Shown: positions 1 through 12,324, counted from the first letter of the stretch. The stretch is DNA of 62,204 nucleotides from Elusimicrobiota bacterium (GCA_016194745.1 JACQBA010000015.1:1-62204); one strand, 5' to 3'. Made by a program: numbers and translations. Notes: generated by a model not told the origin, from the letters alone.

Positions 1-137
1 AGCCGCAACGTCATCTGAACCGCCCCGCTTGAGGCGGTTACTTCGGCTGCTGCAGCGGGTTCCTTCGGGAGGTCGGCGGCGGTCGCCAGAGCGGAGGCGA
101 GCAGGGCCGGAAGCATCAACTGAAAGCGAGATTTCAT
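1..137 (-). CDS. Exported protein, N-terminal fragment (runs off the left edge)
   Basis: The first 45 codons of a minus-strand gene lie in the window; the rest is beyond base 1. The product begins MKSRFQLMLPALLASALA, a textbook Sec signal peptide: short basic n-region, hydrophobic core, Ala-x-Ala-like cleavage near residue 21, then a Pro/Ala-rich mature start. A TACAAT hexamer at 147-152 lies nine bases before the ATG and there is no Shine-Dalgarno, matching the leaderless pattern seen elsewhere here. The function cannot be judged from so little sequence. The call of an exported protein rests only on the signal peptide. Confidence 0.6.
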   Translation of the reverse strand, partial: MKSRFQLMLPALLASALATAADLPKEPAAAAEVTASSGAVQMTLR

Positions 138-258
138 CGCGTTTCTATTGTAAGTATCGCTGGGCAATAGCGATAGTGGCTTGAGGCCTAGCTTGCGATG
201 AGTCCTGTGGACTGGATTGATGGCTGGCGTGCCGTCGGCGGCCGGTCAAGGTTCCGGA

Positions 259-480
259 CTATTCGGCATCGACGAAGGACGGGTAGAAGGTTGTAGCCGA
301 GTCACCGACGGCCGGGAGACGGGGAAACTCCCCAGAGAGCCTCTCGTAGGGTAGGTCGATGATCTCGGCCTGAGCAGTGAGCTCGGTCACCGAGACAATC
401 GTCGTCCTGCTGAGCTGGTTCTTTCTATTGGTATAGACGCGGAGAGCAGGAAATAGCCTGGCATTCCGCCCTGCAGACAA
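259..480 (-). CDS. Possible small hypothetical protein (73 aa)
   Basis: An open frame of 73 codons with a TTG start lies between the truncated exported gene and the kinase gene. I recognise no domain, signal peptide or membrane segment, and there is no convincing Shine-Dalgarno. The frame stays open upstream into the end of the kinase gene, so the start is arbitrary. It may be a real small gene, a gene remnant or chance. If it is not a gene, 138-526 is an intergenic stretch in which I see only the -10-like box of the leftmost gene. Confidence 0.2.
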   Translation of the reverse strand: MSAGRNARLFPALRVYTNRKNQLSRTTIVSVTELTAQAEIIDLPYERLSGEFPRLPAVGDSATTFYPSFVDAE

Positions 481-526
481 AGTGACAAATGTGGTTCGGA
501 TGGAAGATCTTAGGAACCGTCGGAGC

Positions 527-2617
<2,091 letters not shown>

Positions 2618-2627
2618 CGTTAGTTCG

Positions 2628-2657
2628 AGTTTAGCCCCTGAGTTTTGCTGCTGTCAA
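2628..2657 (-). promoter_or_regulatory. Sigma70-type promoter of the kinase gene
   Basis: On the minus strand TTGACA (2652-2657) and TAAACT (2628-2633) are separated by 18 bases. The kinase ATG at 2617 follows only 10 bases after the -10 box, leaving a leader of about three bases. Confidence 0.6.
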
Positions 2658-2814
2658 GGGTAGTTGTGACAGAGGGCCTAATCAGCATAGGACTGTTGAT
2701 CCAATAAATTCTGGACCATTTTTCAGACAAATTTGGGCTCTTTAGCCCAGCCATTCATGGGTCGAGGGGGCAATAATTGATATAGTGAAACCTAAACTTG
2801 ACGGGAGGTCGTTA

Positions 2815-3483
2815 ATGGACCAGAAGGTTTGGACATTCTGTACGAGCGTCATACTTTCCGGAATGCTTGGTATGACAGACGGCGTTACGAGTGGACGGAT
2901 TGCGGTTGCCGCCTCGGGACCGTCGAATCTCGGAGCCAATATCGATGAGGCACTTAGCGGACGCCTAATTGGATATTTGGGCGATGGCGCGAATACCCCA
3001 TCGATTACTAATGTCTCAAACGTTAGGGCTTCAGATGGGGTTTTGAAAGAGACAGATGCCGAGTTGGTCAGAAATCTGAATCGCCTTACGAGGCGCAAGA
3101 GAAGGCAAGATACGAAGATGGCTGTGACCTGCTCGCGCTTGGGACTAAGTTCTGAATGCACAGTTTTTCAGGCCGCCTACAAGGAAGACGATGGGATCAT
3201 TCACAGTTTTAATACCTTTACCGAAGCAGGTTCGGGAGTTCTTCGCCTTATCGTTTACCGACGAAATGACCCTCCGGCAGGGGACTTTTTCCTAATCGAT
3301 ATTGGCGCTGGAATTCAAAGAGCAATGGCATTGCGCCGTGATACTGGTCAACCAGTTTGGTCGCCGCTTCCAAATGGACCAGCTCGGGACTCTCTCAATG
3401 CTGAGTTTGCTTACTGGAGAAACCAGCAAAACGAACTTGCCAAGGAACCTGACGTTCAAGGGCCGGCAATTTCTCAGAACTAG
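2815..3483 (+). CDS. Exported hypothetical protein
   Basis: A 222-residue product. I chose the ATG at 2815 rather than the in-frame one 30 bases upstream because GGGAGG sits seven bases before it and because the product then starts with a plausible signal peptide (MDQKVWTFCTSVILSGMLG). No family was recognised. The mature part has mixed alpha/beta composition, a basic patch (RRKRR near residue 93) and no further membrane segment. Base composition is visibly lower in G+C than the adjacent kinase and WG-repeat genes, so recent acquisition is possible. It stands alone between two convergent or divergent neighbours. A TATAGT box lies around 2781-2786. Confidence 0.6.
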   Translation: MDQKVWTFCTSVILSGMLGMTDGVTSGRIAVAASGPSNLGANIDEALSGRLIGYLGDGANTPSITNVSNVRASDGVLKETDAELVRNLNRLTRRKRRQDTKMAVTCSRLGLSSECTVFQAAYKEDDGIIHSFNTFTEAGSGVLRLIVYRRNDPPAGDFFLIDIGAGIQRAMALRRDTGQPVWSPLPNGPARDSLNAEFAYWRNQQNELAKEPDVQGPAISQN

Positions 3484-3500
3484 CGCTATCGTCTAGCGCT
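3482..3500. terminator. Hairpin between convergent genes
   Basis: AGCGCTA and TAGCGCT form a perfect 7-bp stem around a 5-base loop. It spans the stop codons of the two converging genes. No T-run follows, so it is only a plausible bidirectional terminator. Confidence 0.4.
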
Positions 3501-4626
3501 CAGAGTCTAAACGACGCAGCGCGCCGGCAGCTTCGAAGTTCTCCGGGTCCAATTCCTTCACTCTCAGCCACTCCGTTCGGGCGCACTCGTAGTCTTGGCG
3601 CATGTAGCAGACGAGGCCGCGATTGTAGGCGGCGGTCGCGGCGGCGGGATCGCTTGAAGTCGGCTTGACGGGCTTCGGCGCCGGGTCGGGGCGCCTCGCT
3701 ACAGGCGGCCTGGGCACGGGCGGGGTGCGCACGCTCGCGAGGCCCTCGGCGAAGTCGGAGGCGGACTCGAACGTCGCGGGGATCTTGAGCTTCCCCCGCC
3801 GGTCGATGTATCCCCACTTGCCGCCGACTTGCACCGCGGCGAGGCCTCCCGAGAAATCGGAGACCGCGGCGTAGCCGGGCTCGATCGAGAACGCCCCGGC
3901 GCGGTCGATGAAGCCCCACGTGCTGCCGCGCGTCGCGGCGGCGAGTCCCTCGCTGAAGCTCGAGGCGGCCTCGAATTTGGCCGGGATAGCCATCCTTCCT
4001 GAGCCGTCGATGAACCCCCAGCGTTTGCCGGATTGGACGCGCGCCAAGCCTTCCGAAAAGCTGCGCGCGTCGTCGAGTCGTGCGGGGATCGCAAATCGGC
4101 CCGCGTGGTCGATGAACCCGTACTTCCCCCGCATGCGCACGAGGGCGAGCCCGTCCGAGAACGAGGAGGCTCGTTCGTAAGCCGGGGCGATCACCTCCTT
4201 GTCCGACGGGTCGATGAACCCCCAGCGCCCGCCGATCTTGACGCGCGCCACGCCCTCCGAGAACCCGCCCCCTTCCTCGAAGCCGCGTTCGATGAGGCGT
4301 TTGCCCGCGCGGTCGACGTAGCCCCACCGCGGCCCCACCTTCACCTCTATAAGGCCCCCGGAGATGCCCCAGCAGTCGTCGTATTGCGGCTCGAGCACGT
4401 ACTCGCCCGCGTGGTCGATGAGCCCCCACAGCTTGCCCTCACGGACGCACGCGAGCCCGCCGGAGAACGTGCGCGCGTAGTCGAAGCGCTTTTCGAAGGC
4501 GAACGCGCCCGTCTTGTCGATGTAGCCGAACTTGCCGTCGTCCAAGTCGTCGGACGCGGCGAGAGGATCGGGAGGCAGGAACAGGATGAGCGAAATGAAG
4601 AGGCGGGACAGTTCGGCGCGGGTCAT
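3493..4626 (-). CDS. Exported WG-repeat protein with C-terminal TPR-like hairpin
   Basis: A 377-residue protein with a signal peptide (about 1-25). It has roughly ten WG repeats of about 30 residues (consensus K-W-G-Y/F-I-D-x-x-G), a Pro-rich linker near 300, and a terminal TPR-like helical hairpin containing YNRGLVCYMRQDYECA. WG repeats (WG_beta_rep) usually make extracytoplasmic beta-propeller-like scaffolds; no catalytic residues are evident. The ATG at 4626 is preferred over the GTG two codons earlier because TATGCT (4633-4638) lies six bases before it, as in other presumed leaderless genes here. The role is unknown; an envelope binding or scaffold function is inferred. Confidence 0.8.
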   Translation of the reverse strand: MTRAELSRLFISLILFLPPDPLAASDDLDDGKFGYIDKTGAFAFEKRFDYARTFSGGLACVREGKLWGLIDHAGEYVLEPQYDDCWGISGGLIEVKVGPRWGYVDRAGKRLIERGFEEGGGFSEGVARVKIGGRWGFIDPSDKEVIAPAYERASSFSDGLALVRMRGKYGFIDHAGRFAIPARLDDARSFSEGLARVQSGKRWGFIDGSGRMAIPAKFEAASSFSEGLAAATRGSTWGFIDRAGAFSIEPGYAAVSDFSGGLAAVQVGGKWGYIDRRGKLKIPATFESASDFAEGLASVRTPPVPRPPVARRPDPAPKPVKPTSSDPAAATAAYNRGLVCYMRQDYECARTEWLRVKELDPENFEAAGALRRLDSER

Positions 4627-4681
4627 ATTCACAGCATAGCGCGCCGATGTTACGGCGAGAATAACCGTTACGGCCCATTCC

Positions 4682-4710
4682 TTGACACTTCCGACCGACT
4701 AAGGTATTGT
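4682..4710 (+). promoter_or_regulatory. Promoter of the MoxR operon, predicted leaderless
   Basis: TTGACA (4682-4687), a 17-base spacer and TATTGT (4705-4710). The moxR ATG at 4717 is six bases later, where transcription would be expected to begin. Confidence 0.75.
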
Positions 4711-4716
4711 CTCGCC

Positions 4717-5712
<996 letters not shown>

Positions 5713-5722
5713 CCCCCCGGCC

Positions 5723-6607
5723 ATGCGCATCCTCGACGCGCTCGCGCTGGCCAAGCTCAACAACCTTCGGCTCGACCTGCGCCGCCACCGCGTCGACGGC
5801 GCGTTCTCCGGCCGCCACCGCAGCGCGCACTTCGGATTCTCCCAGGAGTTCGCGCACCACCGTCAGTACGCGCCCGGCGACGAGATCAAGTTCCTCGACT
5901 GGAAGGTGTACGCGCGCAAGGACCGCTTCTTCGTCAAGCAGTTCCAGGAGGACAAGAGCCTCCAGACGTACCTGCTCGTCGACGCCTCGGGCTCGATGGG
6001 ATACCGGGGCGCGGGGCCGTCCCCGAAGTGGGACTACGCCCGCGCCCTCGCCATGGCGATGGGCTACCTCGTGATGCGTCAAGACGACGCGGTCGGCCTC
6101 GTGACGTTCGACTCCAAGACGCGCGCGATGCTTCCGGCGAGCCGCAAGCTCACGCATCTCGAGCTCATGGACAAGTCGCTCGTCGAGGCGAAGCCGGGCG
6201 GCGATACCGATCTCGCGGCGGTGCTTCGCGCGGCGGCGGGCGCGATCTCGCGCCGCGCGCTCATCATCCTCATCTCGGACCTCCTCGGCGACTCGAAGTC
6301 GATCCTGGAGACGGTGCAGGTCCTGCGCGCGCGTAAGAACGAGGTCTTCGTGATGCAGGTGCTCGACCCGATGGAGCGGGACCTCTCGCTCGAGGGGCCC
6401 GTGCGCTTCGAGGGCCTGGAGGAGGCGGAGCCGCTGCGCTGCGAGGTCGAGCTCGTGCGCGAGGCGTATCGCGAGGAGTTCGACAAGCAGGAGCGCATGT
6501 ACCGCGGCGGATTTCACGGCGCGGCGGTGCCGTACGGGGTCTTCTACACCGACGTGCCGTGGGACGTGATGCTGCCGGGCTTCCTCTCGCTATGTTCTCG
6601 TTTCTAA
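5723..6607 (+). CDS. DUF58 family protein with vWA fold
   Basis: A 294-residue DUF58 protein. The DUF58 signature lies in the N-terminal third (FAHHRQYAPGDEIKFLDW), and a vWA-like domain follows with a MIDAS motif DASGSMG near residue 90. DUF58 proteins are standard partners of MoxR ATPases in putative metalloprotein-maturation or envelope-stress modules. It is soluble as far as can be seen. It starts 10 bases after moxR and overlaps the next gene by 16 bases, so it is surely cotranscribed. Confidence 0.9.
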   Translation: MRILDALALAKLNNLRLDLRRHRVDGAFSGRHRSAHFGFSQEFAHHRQYAPGDEIKFLDWKVYARKDRFFVKQFQEDKSLQTYLLVDASGSMGYRGAGPSPKWDYARALAMAMGYLVMRQDDAVGLVTFDSKTRAMLPASRKLTHLELMDKSLVEAKPGGDTDLAAVLRAAAGAISRRALIILISDLLGDSKSILETVQVLRARKNEVFVMQVLDPMERDLSLEGPVRFEGLEEAEPLRCEVELVREAYREEFDKQERMYRGGFHGAAVPYGVFYTDVPWDVMLPGFLSLCSRF

Positions 6608-9438
6608 ACCCGGGCCTCCTGTGGGCGCTGCCGCTCGCCTCGGCTCCGATCCTTCTCCACCTCCTGTTCCTGCGCCGCGCGCGCCGCGTCGAGTTCAGCG
6701 ACTTGACGCTCCTGCGCGCGGCGTACCGACGGTCGCTGCCCTCCTCGCGCCTGCGGCAGTGGCTGCTGCTGGCGGCGCGCTGCCTCATCATCGCCTGCCT
6801 CGTGCTCGCCTTCGCGCGGCCGCTGGTGCAGTCGGGCGGCGCCTCCGGCGGAACGGGGCGGGAGGAGGCGGTCAACGCGGTCATCCTCGTGGACGTCTCC
6901 TACTCGATGGGGTACGAGACCGGCGGCAAGAGCCGTCTTGATCTCGCGCGGGCCCACGGCCTCGCGGTGCTCAAGCTCCTGCGTCCGCTCGACAAGGTGG
7001 CCGTCGGCGCGTTTTCGGACCGGCTCGAGACGCAGGGCGGGACGCTCGAGTGGGCGCCCGATCTCGCCGCGGCGCAGGCCGCCCTGAGACGCGCTCAGCC
7101 CGGCAGCCGGCCGACCGATTTCGTCGCCGCGCTGCGAGCGGGATACGGGCTACTTAAGACGTCGCAAGCGAGGCGACGGTTGATCGTGCTGCTGTCCGAC
7201 AACGCGTCGCACGGCTGGCGGGGCGAGGTGGGAGTCCGCTGGGCGGAGTCCGTCCCCGACTACGACCCGTCCATCCAGCTGATGACCGTCGACTGGGACG
7301 ACCGCCCGGCCAACGCGGCTCTCCTCAGCGCCGCGGTGCGCCACGCCGGAGGCGGCGCCCCCGAACTGTCGGTGCGCTACGCGGTGCAGGGGCCCGCGCG
7401 CCCCAATTGGGAGCTCTCGCGCTGGCAGAACGACCGGCGCGTCGACCAGAAGCTCCTCAACCTCTCCGAACGCGAGGCCTCGACCGCGCTTCCGCTGCGC
7501 ACGGCATCGGGTGAGGCGGTCTGGGGCCGCCTCGAGCTCCGGCGCGACGCGCTGGCGGCGGACGACGCGCTGTTCTACTCGTACCGTGTGCCGAGCCGGC
7601 CCAAGGTGCTCATCGTGCGCGGCGGTCCTCGGACCCTCGACGTGGGCCGCGGCGGCTACTTCCTGAAGAAGATCCTGCTCGATCCTCGCGGCAGCCTCCT
7701 GCCGTACGCCGCCGACGTCGCGGACTCCGTCAGCGTGAAAGGCCTCCGGCTCTCGGACTACCGGGCCGTGATCCTGCTCGATTTCCGCTCGATACCGCCC
7801 GATCTGGGCTCCCAGCTCGAGCCGTACGTGCGCGCGGGCGGCGGGCTCTGGCTCATCGCCGCGAGGACGGACGGGCCCGAGGCGTATCGGCCCCTGTCGA
7901 AGCTCCTGCCGGCGCGCGTCGGAGAGGCCTTCGATCTGTCCGGGGCGTCGCCCGGGGTGAAGCCCGATCCCGCGGCGCAAGACGATGCCCAGGCGGCGCG
8001 GTTCTCCTGGCGCGACTTCGAACTTCAAAACGTCTCGGTGCGCCGCGCGGCGCTGCTCGAGCCGGCGCAGGGCGCGCGCATTCTCCTGCGCGACTACGCG
8101 GGGCGGCCGCTGTGGGTCTCGGGCCGTTACGGCGAGGGGCGCGTCCTCGTCTGGGGCTCCTCCCTCGACTTCACGTGGACCGATCTCGCGGTCAAGCCCG
8201 TGTTCGCCGCCTGGCTCGACTACGGCCTGGGGCTTTTGACCGCCTTCACCGACCTGCGCGAGTGGCGCTCGTTCAAGGTAGGCCAGCCGATCGTGCGCGA
8301 GTGGAGCGCGAGCGAGGCCGCGCCCGCGGCGGTGCGCATGCGCGGACCCGACGGGCGGACGTTCCCTCTCCAAGTGGTTCGGCGGCGGCTCGAGTACGTC
8401 CCGCAGGCGCCGGGCATCTATCTGATGGAAGGCGGCGCGGCCGGAGCGGAGGAAGCGTTCGCCGTGAACCTGGACCGCGATTCGGGCGAGTGGGACCTGC
8501 GTCCGCTCATCCCCTCCCCGTTCCAGCGCCTGCGTCCGGACTCCCTGACGGCCGATTTCCTGCGGATCCTCTACGGCCGCGAGGCGCGCGACTGGGTGCT
8601 GGCCCTGCTCCTCTTCCTCCTCGCCGCCGAGGCATGGCTCGCGCGGCCGCGCTTTTCGATGCCGGTGCCGTCGGGCCGCGCGACGCGAGGGGCGGCCGGC
8701 GCGCTCGCCGCGGCGGCGCTCCTCGCGCTCGTCCCCGCCGCCGTGCGCGCGCAGGAAGGCGACCGCTTCGTTTGGACGCAGGTGAAGTATCCCGGCGACT
8801 GGGACCCGTATCCGAGCGTATACTCCGAGGTGCTGGGCTTCGTCGGCACGGTGACGAGCATCCTGGTCGTGCCTAACCGGCGCTCGATCTCCCTCAAGGA
8901 CGTCTCCCTCTTCGAGTCCCCCTTCCTCGTCTTGGCCGGACGCGCGGCGCCGCCGAATTTGGACGACGCGGAGATCGCGCGCCTGCGCAGCTATCTGACG
9001 TCGGGCGGGTTCCTGTGGCTCGAGGACGTCTCGGGCTCCCGCTCGAGCCCGTACGACCGTTGGGTGCGGCACACGATGAAGCTCATCTTCCCCGACTCGG
9101 ACCTGACGCCGCTCGGTTCGGAGCACGTGATCTACAAGACGTTCTTCCTCATGCGCTCGGCGGGAGGCCGCGCGATCGTGTCGGGGTCGCTGGAGGGCAT
9201 CGATTGGGGAGGCCGCACGGTCGTCGTCTACGACCGCAACGATCTCATGGGAGCCTGGGCGAAGGACGCGCTCGGGCACTTCCTCCTCGAGTGCGTCCCG
9301 GGCGGCGAGCAGCAGCGCATGACCGCCCGGAAGATGACGCTCAACATCGTGATGTACGCTCTGACGGGCTCCTACAAGTCGGACGCGGTGCACCAACCCT
9401 TCCTGCTCGAGAAAATGCGCCTGGGGCTGACGCCGTGA
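6592..9438 (+). CDS. BatA-like membrane vWA protein fused to DUF4159
   Basis: A 948-residue fusion. Residues 1-80 are the BatA N-terminal region, with two membrane segments separated by FLRRARRVEFSDL. A vWA domain follows with MIDAS DVSYS at 101-105, then a large extracytoplasmic part. Membrane segments lie near 670-690 and 705-725, the second resembling an internal signal peptide (ending PAAVRA). A DUF4159 domain fills about 730-948. I set the start at the ATG 6592, which yields the canonical BatA opening MFSFLNPGLLWALP. DUF4159 is usually a separate gene, so the fusion is unusual. It probably assembles with the DUF58 and MoxR products at the inner membrane. Confidence 0.85.
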   Translation: MFSFLNPGLLWALPLASAPILLHLLFLRRARRVEFSDLTLLRAAYRRSLPSSRLRQWLLLAARCLIIACLVLAFARPLVQSGGASGGTGREEAVNAVILVDVSYSMGYETGGKSRLDLARAHGLAVLKLLRPLDKVAVGAFSDRLETQGGTLEWAPDLAAAQAALRRAQPGSRPTDFVAALRAGYGLLKTSQARRRLIVLLSDNASHGWRGEVGVRWAESVPDYDPSIQLMTVDWDDRPANAALLSAAVRHAGGGAPELSVRYAVQGPARPNWELSRWQNDRRVDQKLLNLSEREASTALPLRTASGEAVWGRLELRRDALAADDALFYSYRVPSRPKVLIVRGGPRTLDVGRGGYFLKKILLDPRGSLLPYAADVADSVSVKGLRLSDYRAVILLDFRSIPPDLGSQLEPYVRAGGGLWLIAARTDGPEAYRPLSKLLPARVGEAFDLSGASPGVKPDPAAQDDAQAARFSWRDFELQNVSVRRAALLEPAQGARILLRDYAGRPLWVSGRYGEGRVLVWGSSLDFTWTDLAVKPVFAAWLDYGLGLLTAFTDLREWRSFKVGQPIVREWSASEAAPAAVRMRGPDGRTFPLQVVRRRLEYVPQAPGIYLMEGGAAGAEEAFAVNLDRDSGEWDLRPLIPSPFQRLRPDSLTADFLRILYGREARDWVLALLLFLLAAEAWLARPRFSMPVPSGRATRGAAGALAAAALLALVPAAVRAQEGDRFVWTQVKYPGDWDPYPSVYSEVLGFVGTVTSILVVPNRRSISLKDVSLFESPFLVLAGRAAPPNLDDAEIARLRSYLTSGGFLWLEDVSGSRSSPYDRWVRHTMKLIFPDSDLTPLGSEHVIYKTFFLMRSAGGRAIVSGSLEGIDWGGRTVVVYDRNDLMGAWAKDALGHFLLECVPGGEQQRMTARKMTLNIVMYALTGSYKSDAVHQPFLLEKMRLGLTP

Positions 9439-11615
9439 GCTTCGTGCTGTCGTCGGACGGGACGTGGGTCGACGGACTGCTCGCCGCGGCGGCGGCGGGA
9501 GTGCTCGCGTGGACGTGGTGGACCGCGCGAGGCCAGCCGCGGCCCCTGTTTTGGCTGCGCTCCGGGGCGATCATCCTCGTGGGGGTCTGCGCGCTCGGCC
9601 TTACGCTCCAGCGCCTGCAGACCCGCTCGGTCAAGCCGCGCTTGGCGATCCTGCTCGACACGGGGCTCACGATGGGCGCGTCCGACGGCACCGGCAAGAC
9701 GCGCCTCGCCCGGGCGGCGGAGTGGCTCCTCAAGCATCGCGAGGAAATCTCGGCGCGTGCCGAGCCGGCCCTCTACGCCGGCACCGACCGCGCGCGGCGC
9801 ATCGGCTGGGACGACTTGAAGACCTTGTCGCCCGCGACCGCGGGCTTCGACTTCGAGGGCGCCGCGCGCGACGTCGCCGACGACGGCGCCGCCGGCAGGC
9901 TGTGGCTGTTCTCCGATGGCAACGCAGCCGGCGGCGGCGACGCGGCGGCCGTCTGGAAGGCGCCGATCGACGCCTTGGGCATCGGGCCCAAGCGCACGGC
10001 CAAGGCCGTCTATCTCACGGACCTGCAGACGCCTGACTTCGTCTTCCTGCACGCCCGCTTCTCGGTGGCGGCGCGATTTGAGGCGTCGAACCTGGCGGGG
10101 AGCGCGGTCGCGGCGCGGCTGTGGAAGGGCGCCACGCTCGTCTCCGAAAACCGGGTGCCGATCAAGGGCGAGTACGAGGTCGCGATGACGACCTTCGCCG
10201 CCTTCGCCCAATCCCTCGGGCAGGAACGCTACCGCATCGAGCTCGTCCCGGAGTCCGGCGGCGCGGTCAAGGCGTCCCGGGAGTTCGGCGTCGAGGTGAT
10301 ACGGCAGAAGCACCGGATCATGTACCTGGCGGGGCGCCCGAGCTTCGAGTACTCGCACCTGCGCGACCTGCTCAAGTCGAACCCGAACTTCGAGCTGGTC
10401 TCCTTCGTCATCCTCCGCAATCCGGAGAACGTAAGCCCGGTGCCCGACAACGAGCTCTCGCTCATTCCGTTCCCCGCCCAGGAGATCTTCGTGCAGAACC
10501 TGATGCACTTCGACATGTTCATCCTGGAGAACTTCGCCTATTGGCGCTTCAACCTGCCGGTCATGTACCTCGAGGGTCTCAAGCGCTTCGTCTCCAACGG
10601 CGGCGCGCTGCTCGTCATCGGCGGCTCCAACGCGTTCACGCAGGGCGGCTACCGCGGCACGCCGCTCGAGGAAGTGCTGCCGGTCACGCTCTGGAACTCC
10701 GCCGACGACTACGTGCCGGGGCTCCTCAAGCCCAAGGCGTCCAACATCACCAACCCCTTGATCCTCCAGGCGGACACTCCCGAGGAGTCGGCCGCGCTAT
10801 GGGACGGCCTTCCGCTTCTGGACGGCTACAACCGCTTTTCCTCGGTCAAACCGGGAAGCACGGTGCTCCTCGCGCACCCGACCGAGAAGCTTGCCGGCGG
10901 CCAGCCTTCGCCGCTCCTCACCATCCGCGAGTACGGCAAGGGCAAGGTGATGGTTCTCGGTTCCGATTCCACGTGGCGCTGGAAGCTCGGCGGCGGGCAG
11001 AATTGGAGAGCCGTCTCGTTTTATGCCCGGTTCTGGGCGAAGGCGGTGCAGTACTTGAGCGGCACGCTCGATCTGAAGAAGGTCAAGTTCGCCCCCCTTC
11101 CGGAGCGCATGCCCTCGCGAGAGCCCGCGACGCTCACGCTGCATCTCTTCGACGATTCCTTCAAGCCTCTGTCGGGCGCCGAGGCGGAGCTGCGCGTGCT
11201 GTGGACGCCTCCCGACGGCAAAGCGCGCTCCGTGACGCCGCATGAGAAGGAGCGGGGCGTCTTCGAGATAGAGCTGACCGGGCTCGCGGAAGGAGTCCAT
11301 ACGGTCCGCGCGGTCGGACGACATCGCGGCCTCGCATGGGGCGAGGACCAAGCGAAATTCCGGTGGGACGCCAAGCCCCCGGAGGAGCCCCTCCAGCGCG
11401 AATGGCTCTCGCGCATCGCGACGCGCGCGTCGGGGCGCTACAGCGACCTCGACCGCGCGGACGCCGGGAGCTTGATCGCCGCGCTGCCTCCCGTGCGCAC
11501 GCAAGGCGAGGTGATGCGGCGCTGGCACGTCTGGACGTGGACCGGCTGGCTGTGGGTCCTGCTCGCCCTCTTCGGCGCGGAGTGGTATCTTCGCCGCCGC
11601 TGGGGCTACGTCTAG
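9435..11615 (+). CDS. Membrane protein with class I glutamine-amidotransferase-like domain
   Basis: A 726-residue protein starting at a GTG that overlaps the preceding stop (GTGA). Two membrane segments lie at the N-terminus (about 10-28 and 38-58) and one at the C-terminus (WTGWLWVLLALFGAEWYL). Between them are a degenerate vWA-like region (LAILLDTGLTMG, with Thr replacing Ser in the MIDAS) and a GATase1-like fold near 300-420 (VSNGGALLVIGGSNAF...GGY). It lacks an evident catalytic Cys. Such proteins accompany BatA/DUF58/MoxR in many Gram-negative genomes. Its role is structural or regulatory by inference. Confidence 0.8.
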   Translation: MSFVLSSDGTWVDGLLAAAAAGVLAWTWWTARGQPRPLFWLRSGAIILVGVCALGLTLQRLQTRSVKPRLAILLDTGLTMGASDGTGKTRLARAAEWLLKHREEISARAEPALYAGTDRARRIGWDDLKTLSPATAGFDFEGAARDVADDGAAGRLWLFSDGNAAGGGDAAAVWKAPIDALGIGPKRTAKAVYLTDLQTPDFVFLHARFSVAARFEASNLAGSAVAARLWKGATLVSENRVPIKGEYEVAMTTFAAFAQSLGQERYRIELVPESGGAVKASREFGVEVIRQKHRIMYLAGRPSFEYSHLRDLLKSNPNFELVSFVILRNPENVSPVPDNELSLIPFPAQEIFVQNLMHFDMFILENFAYWRFNLPVMYLEGLKRFVSNGGALLVIGGSNAFTQGGYRGTPLEEVLPVTLWNSADDYVPGLLKPKASNITNPLILQADTPEESAALWDGLPLLDGYNRFSSVKPGSTVLLAHPTEKLAGGQPSPLLTIREYGKGKVMVLGSDSTWRWKLGGGQNWRAVSFYARFWAKAVQYLSGTLDLKKVKFAPLPERMPSREPATLTLHLFDDSFKPLSGAEAELRVLWTPPDGKARSVTPHEKERGVFEIELTGLAEGVHTVRAVGRHRGLAWGEDQAKFRWDAKPPEEPLQREWLSRIATRASGRYSDLDRADAGSLIAALPPVRTQGEVMRRWHVWTWTGWLWVLLALFGAEWYLRRRWGYV

Positions 11616-11624
11616 GACGCCGCG

Positions 11625-12275
11625 CTAGTTAAGGCAGGCGGGCGGACCCACCCACGTCGGGCCGCTCCCGCCGCAGCTGTCGCCCGACGGGACGGCCCAG
11701 CTCGGGCAATCGACGCCGCACGTGCAGTGGCCGATGATCGAGACGCTCGAGAAGCAATTCGACCCCATCGGGTACGAGGTGTCGGTCGCACCGATCATGC
11801 AGTATTCGGCCGTGGTGCTGTAGCCGCAGTTGCCTGGATTGCCGCGCGTATCGAACAAGGTGACGACCGTGCCGCTCCACGCGCAGGCGGCGTTGCCGTC
11901 CTTCGTGCTGACCCAGCCCTTGCCGGGCCGGCAGACGCACGTCATGTAGCGCTTCGTCAGCGCGATCGCTCCGTCCTTGGCCCCCGTGCAGGCGTAGGGC
12001 TCGGCGTCGAATTTTTGGAGCGTCAGGGTCCCACGGACGCGCGAGTTTCCGTTGACGTCGAGTTTTTCCGACGGGGCGCTCGTGCCGACTCCGACATTGC
12101 CGCCGTCCCGCGCGAAGACGGCCTCCGCGGTGGAGACGAGCCGGCGGTAGATGCCCGAGGGAGACGGGTAGTAGGTCGTGAGCGTCATCGTCTCGGAGCC
12201 CAACGTCCCGACCATAACGCCCAGCAGGAGCAGGGCGCACAGCAGGCGGAGCTTGGAGCGTCCGTTCGACGGCAT
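11625..12275 (-). CDS. Exported Cys-rich surface protein with TTYYPSPSGIY motif
   Basis: A 216-residue protein. The ATG at 12275 gives a clean signal peptide (basic MPSNGRSKLR, then LLCALLLLGVMVGTLG) and is preceded seven bases upstream by TATACT with a TTGACA -35. After the signal come MTLTTYYPSPSGIYRRL, then NVGVGTSAPSEKLDVNG, a stretch found at the start of many putative fibre or adhesin-like surface proteins. The C-terminal half has about eleven Cys and many Gly/Ser. I know similar architectures from Elusimicrobiota-type genomes, though this is from memory. It is likely surface exposed; the specific role is unknown. Confidence 0.75.
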   Translation of the reverse strand: MPSNGRSKLRLLCALLLLGVMVGTLGSETMTLTTYYPSPSGIYRRLVSTAEAVFARDGGNVGVGTSAPSEKLDVNGNSRVRGTLTLQKFDAEPYACTGAKDGAIALTKRYMTCVCRPGKGWVSTKDGNAACAWSGTVVTLFDTRGNPGNCGYSTTAEYCMIGATDTSYPMGSNCFSSVSIIGHCTCGVDCPSWAVPSGDSCGGSGPTWVGPPACLN

Positions 12276-12282
12276 CGGCGTT

Positions 12283-12310
12283 AGTATAGACGACCGCCCC
12301 GTGGTGTCAA
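12283..12310 (-). promoter_or_regulatory. Promoter of the TTYYPSPSGIY protein, predicted leaderless
   Basis: On the minus strand TTGACA (12305-12310) is followed after 16 bases by TATACT (12283-12288). The start codon at 12275 comes seven bases later. Confidence 0.7.
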
Positions 12311-12324
12311 TCCCCAGCTTATGC

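Noticed and set aside
7150..9396. Very long open frames on the minus strand opposite the BatA/DUF4159 gene (and similar ones opposite ftsK, the GH31 pair and tyrS)
   Set aside because: They are Arg/His/Gly-rich mirror translations of G+C-rich coding sequence with no recognisable domain; the plus-strand or listed genes have clear family motifs.
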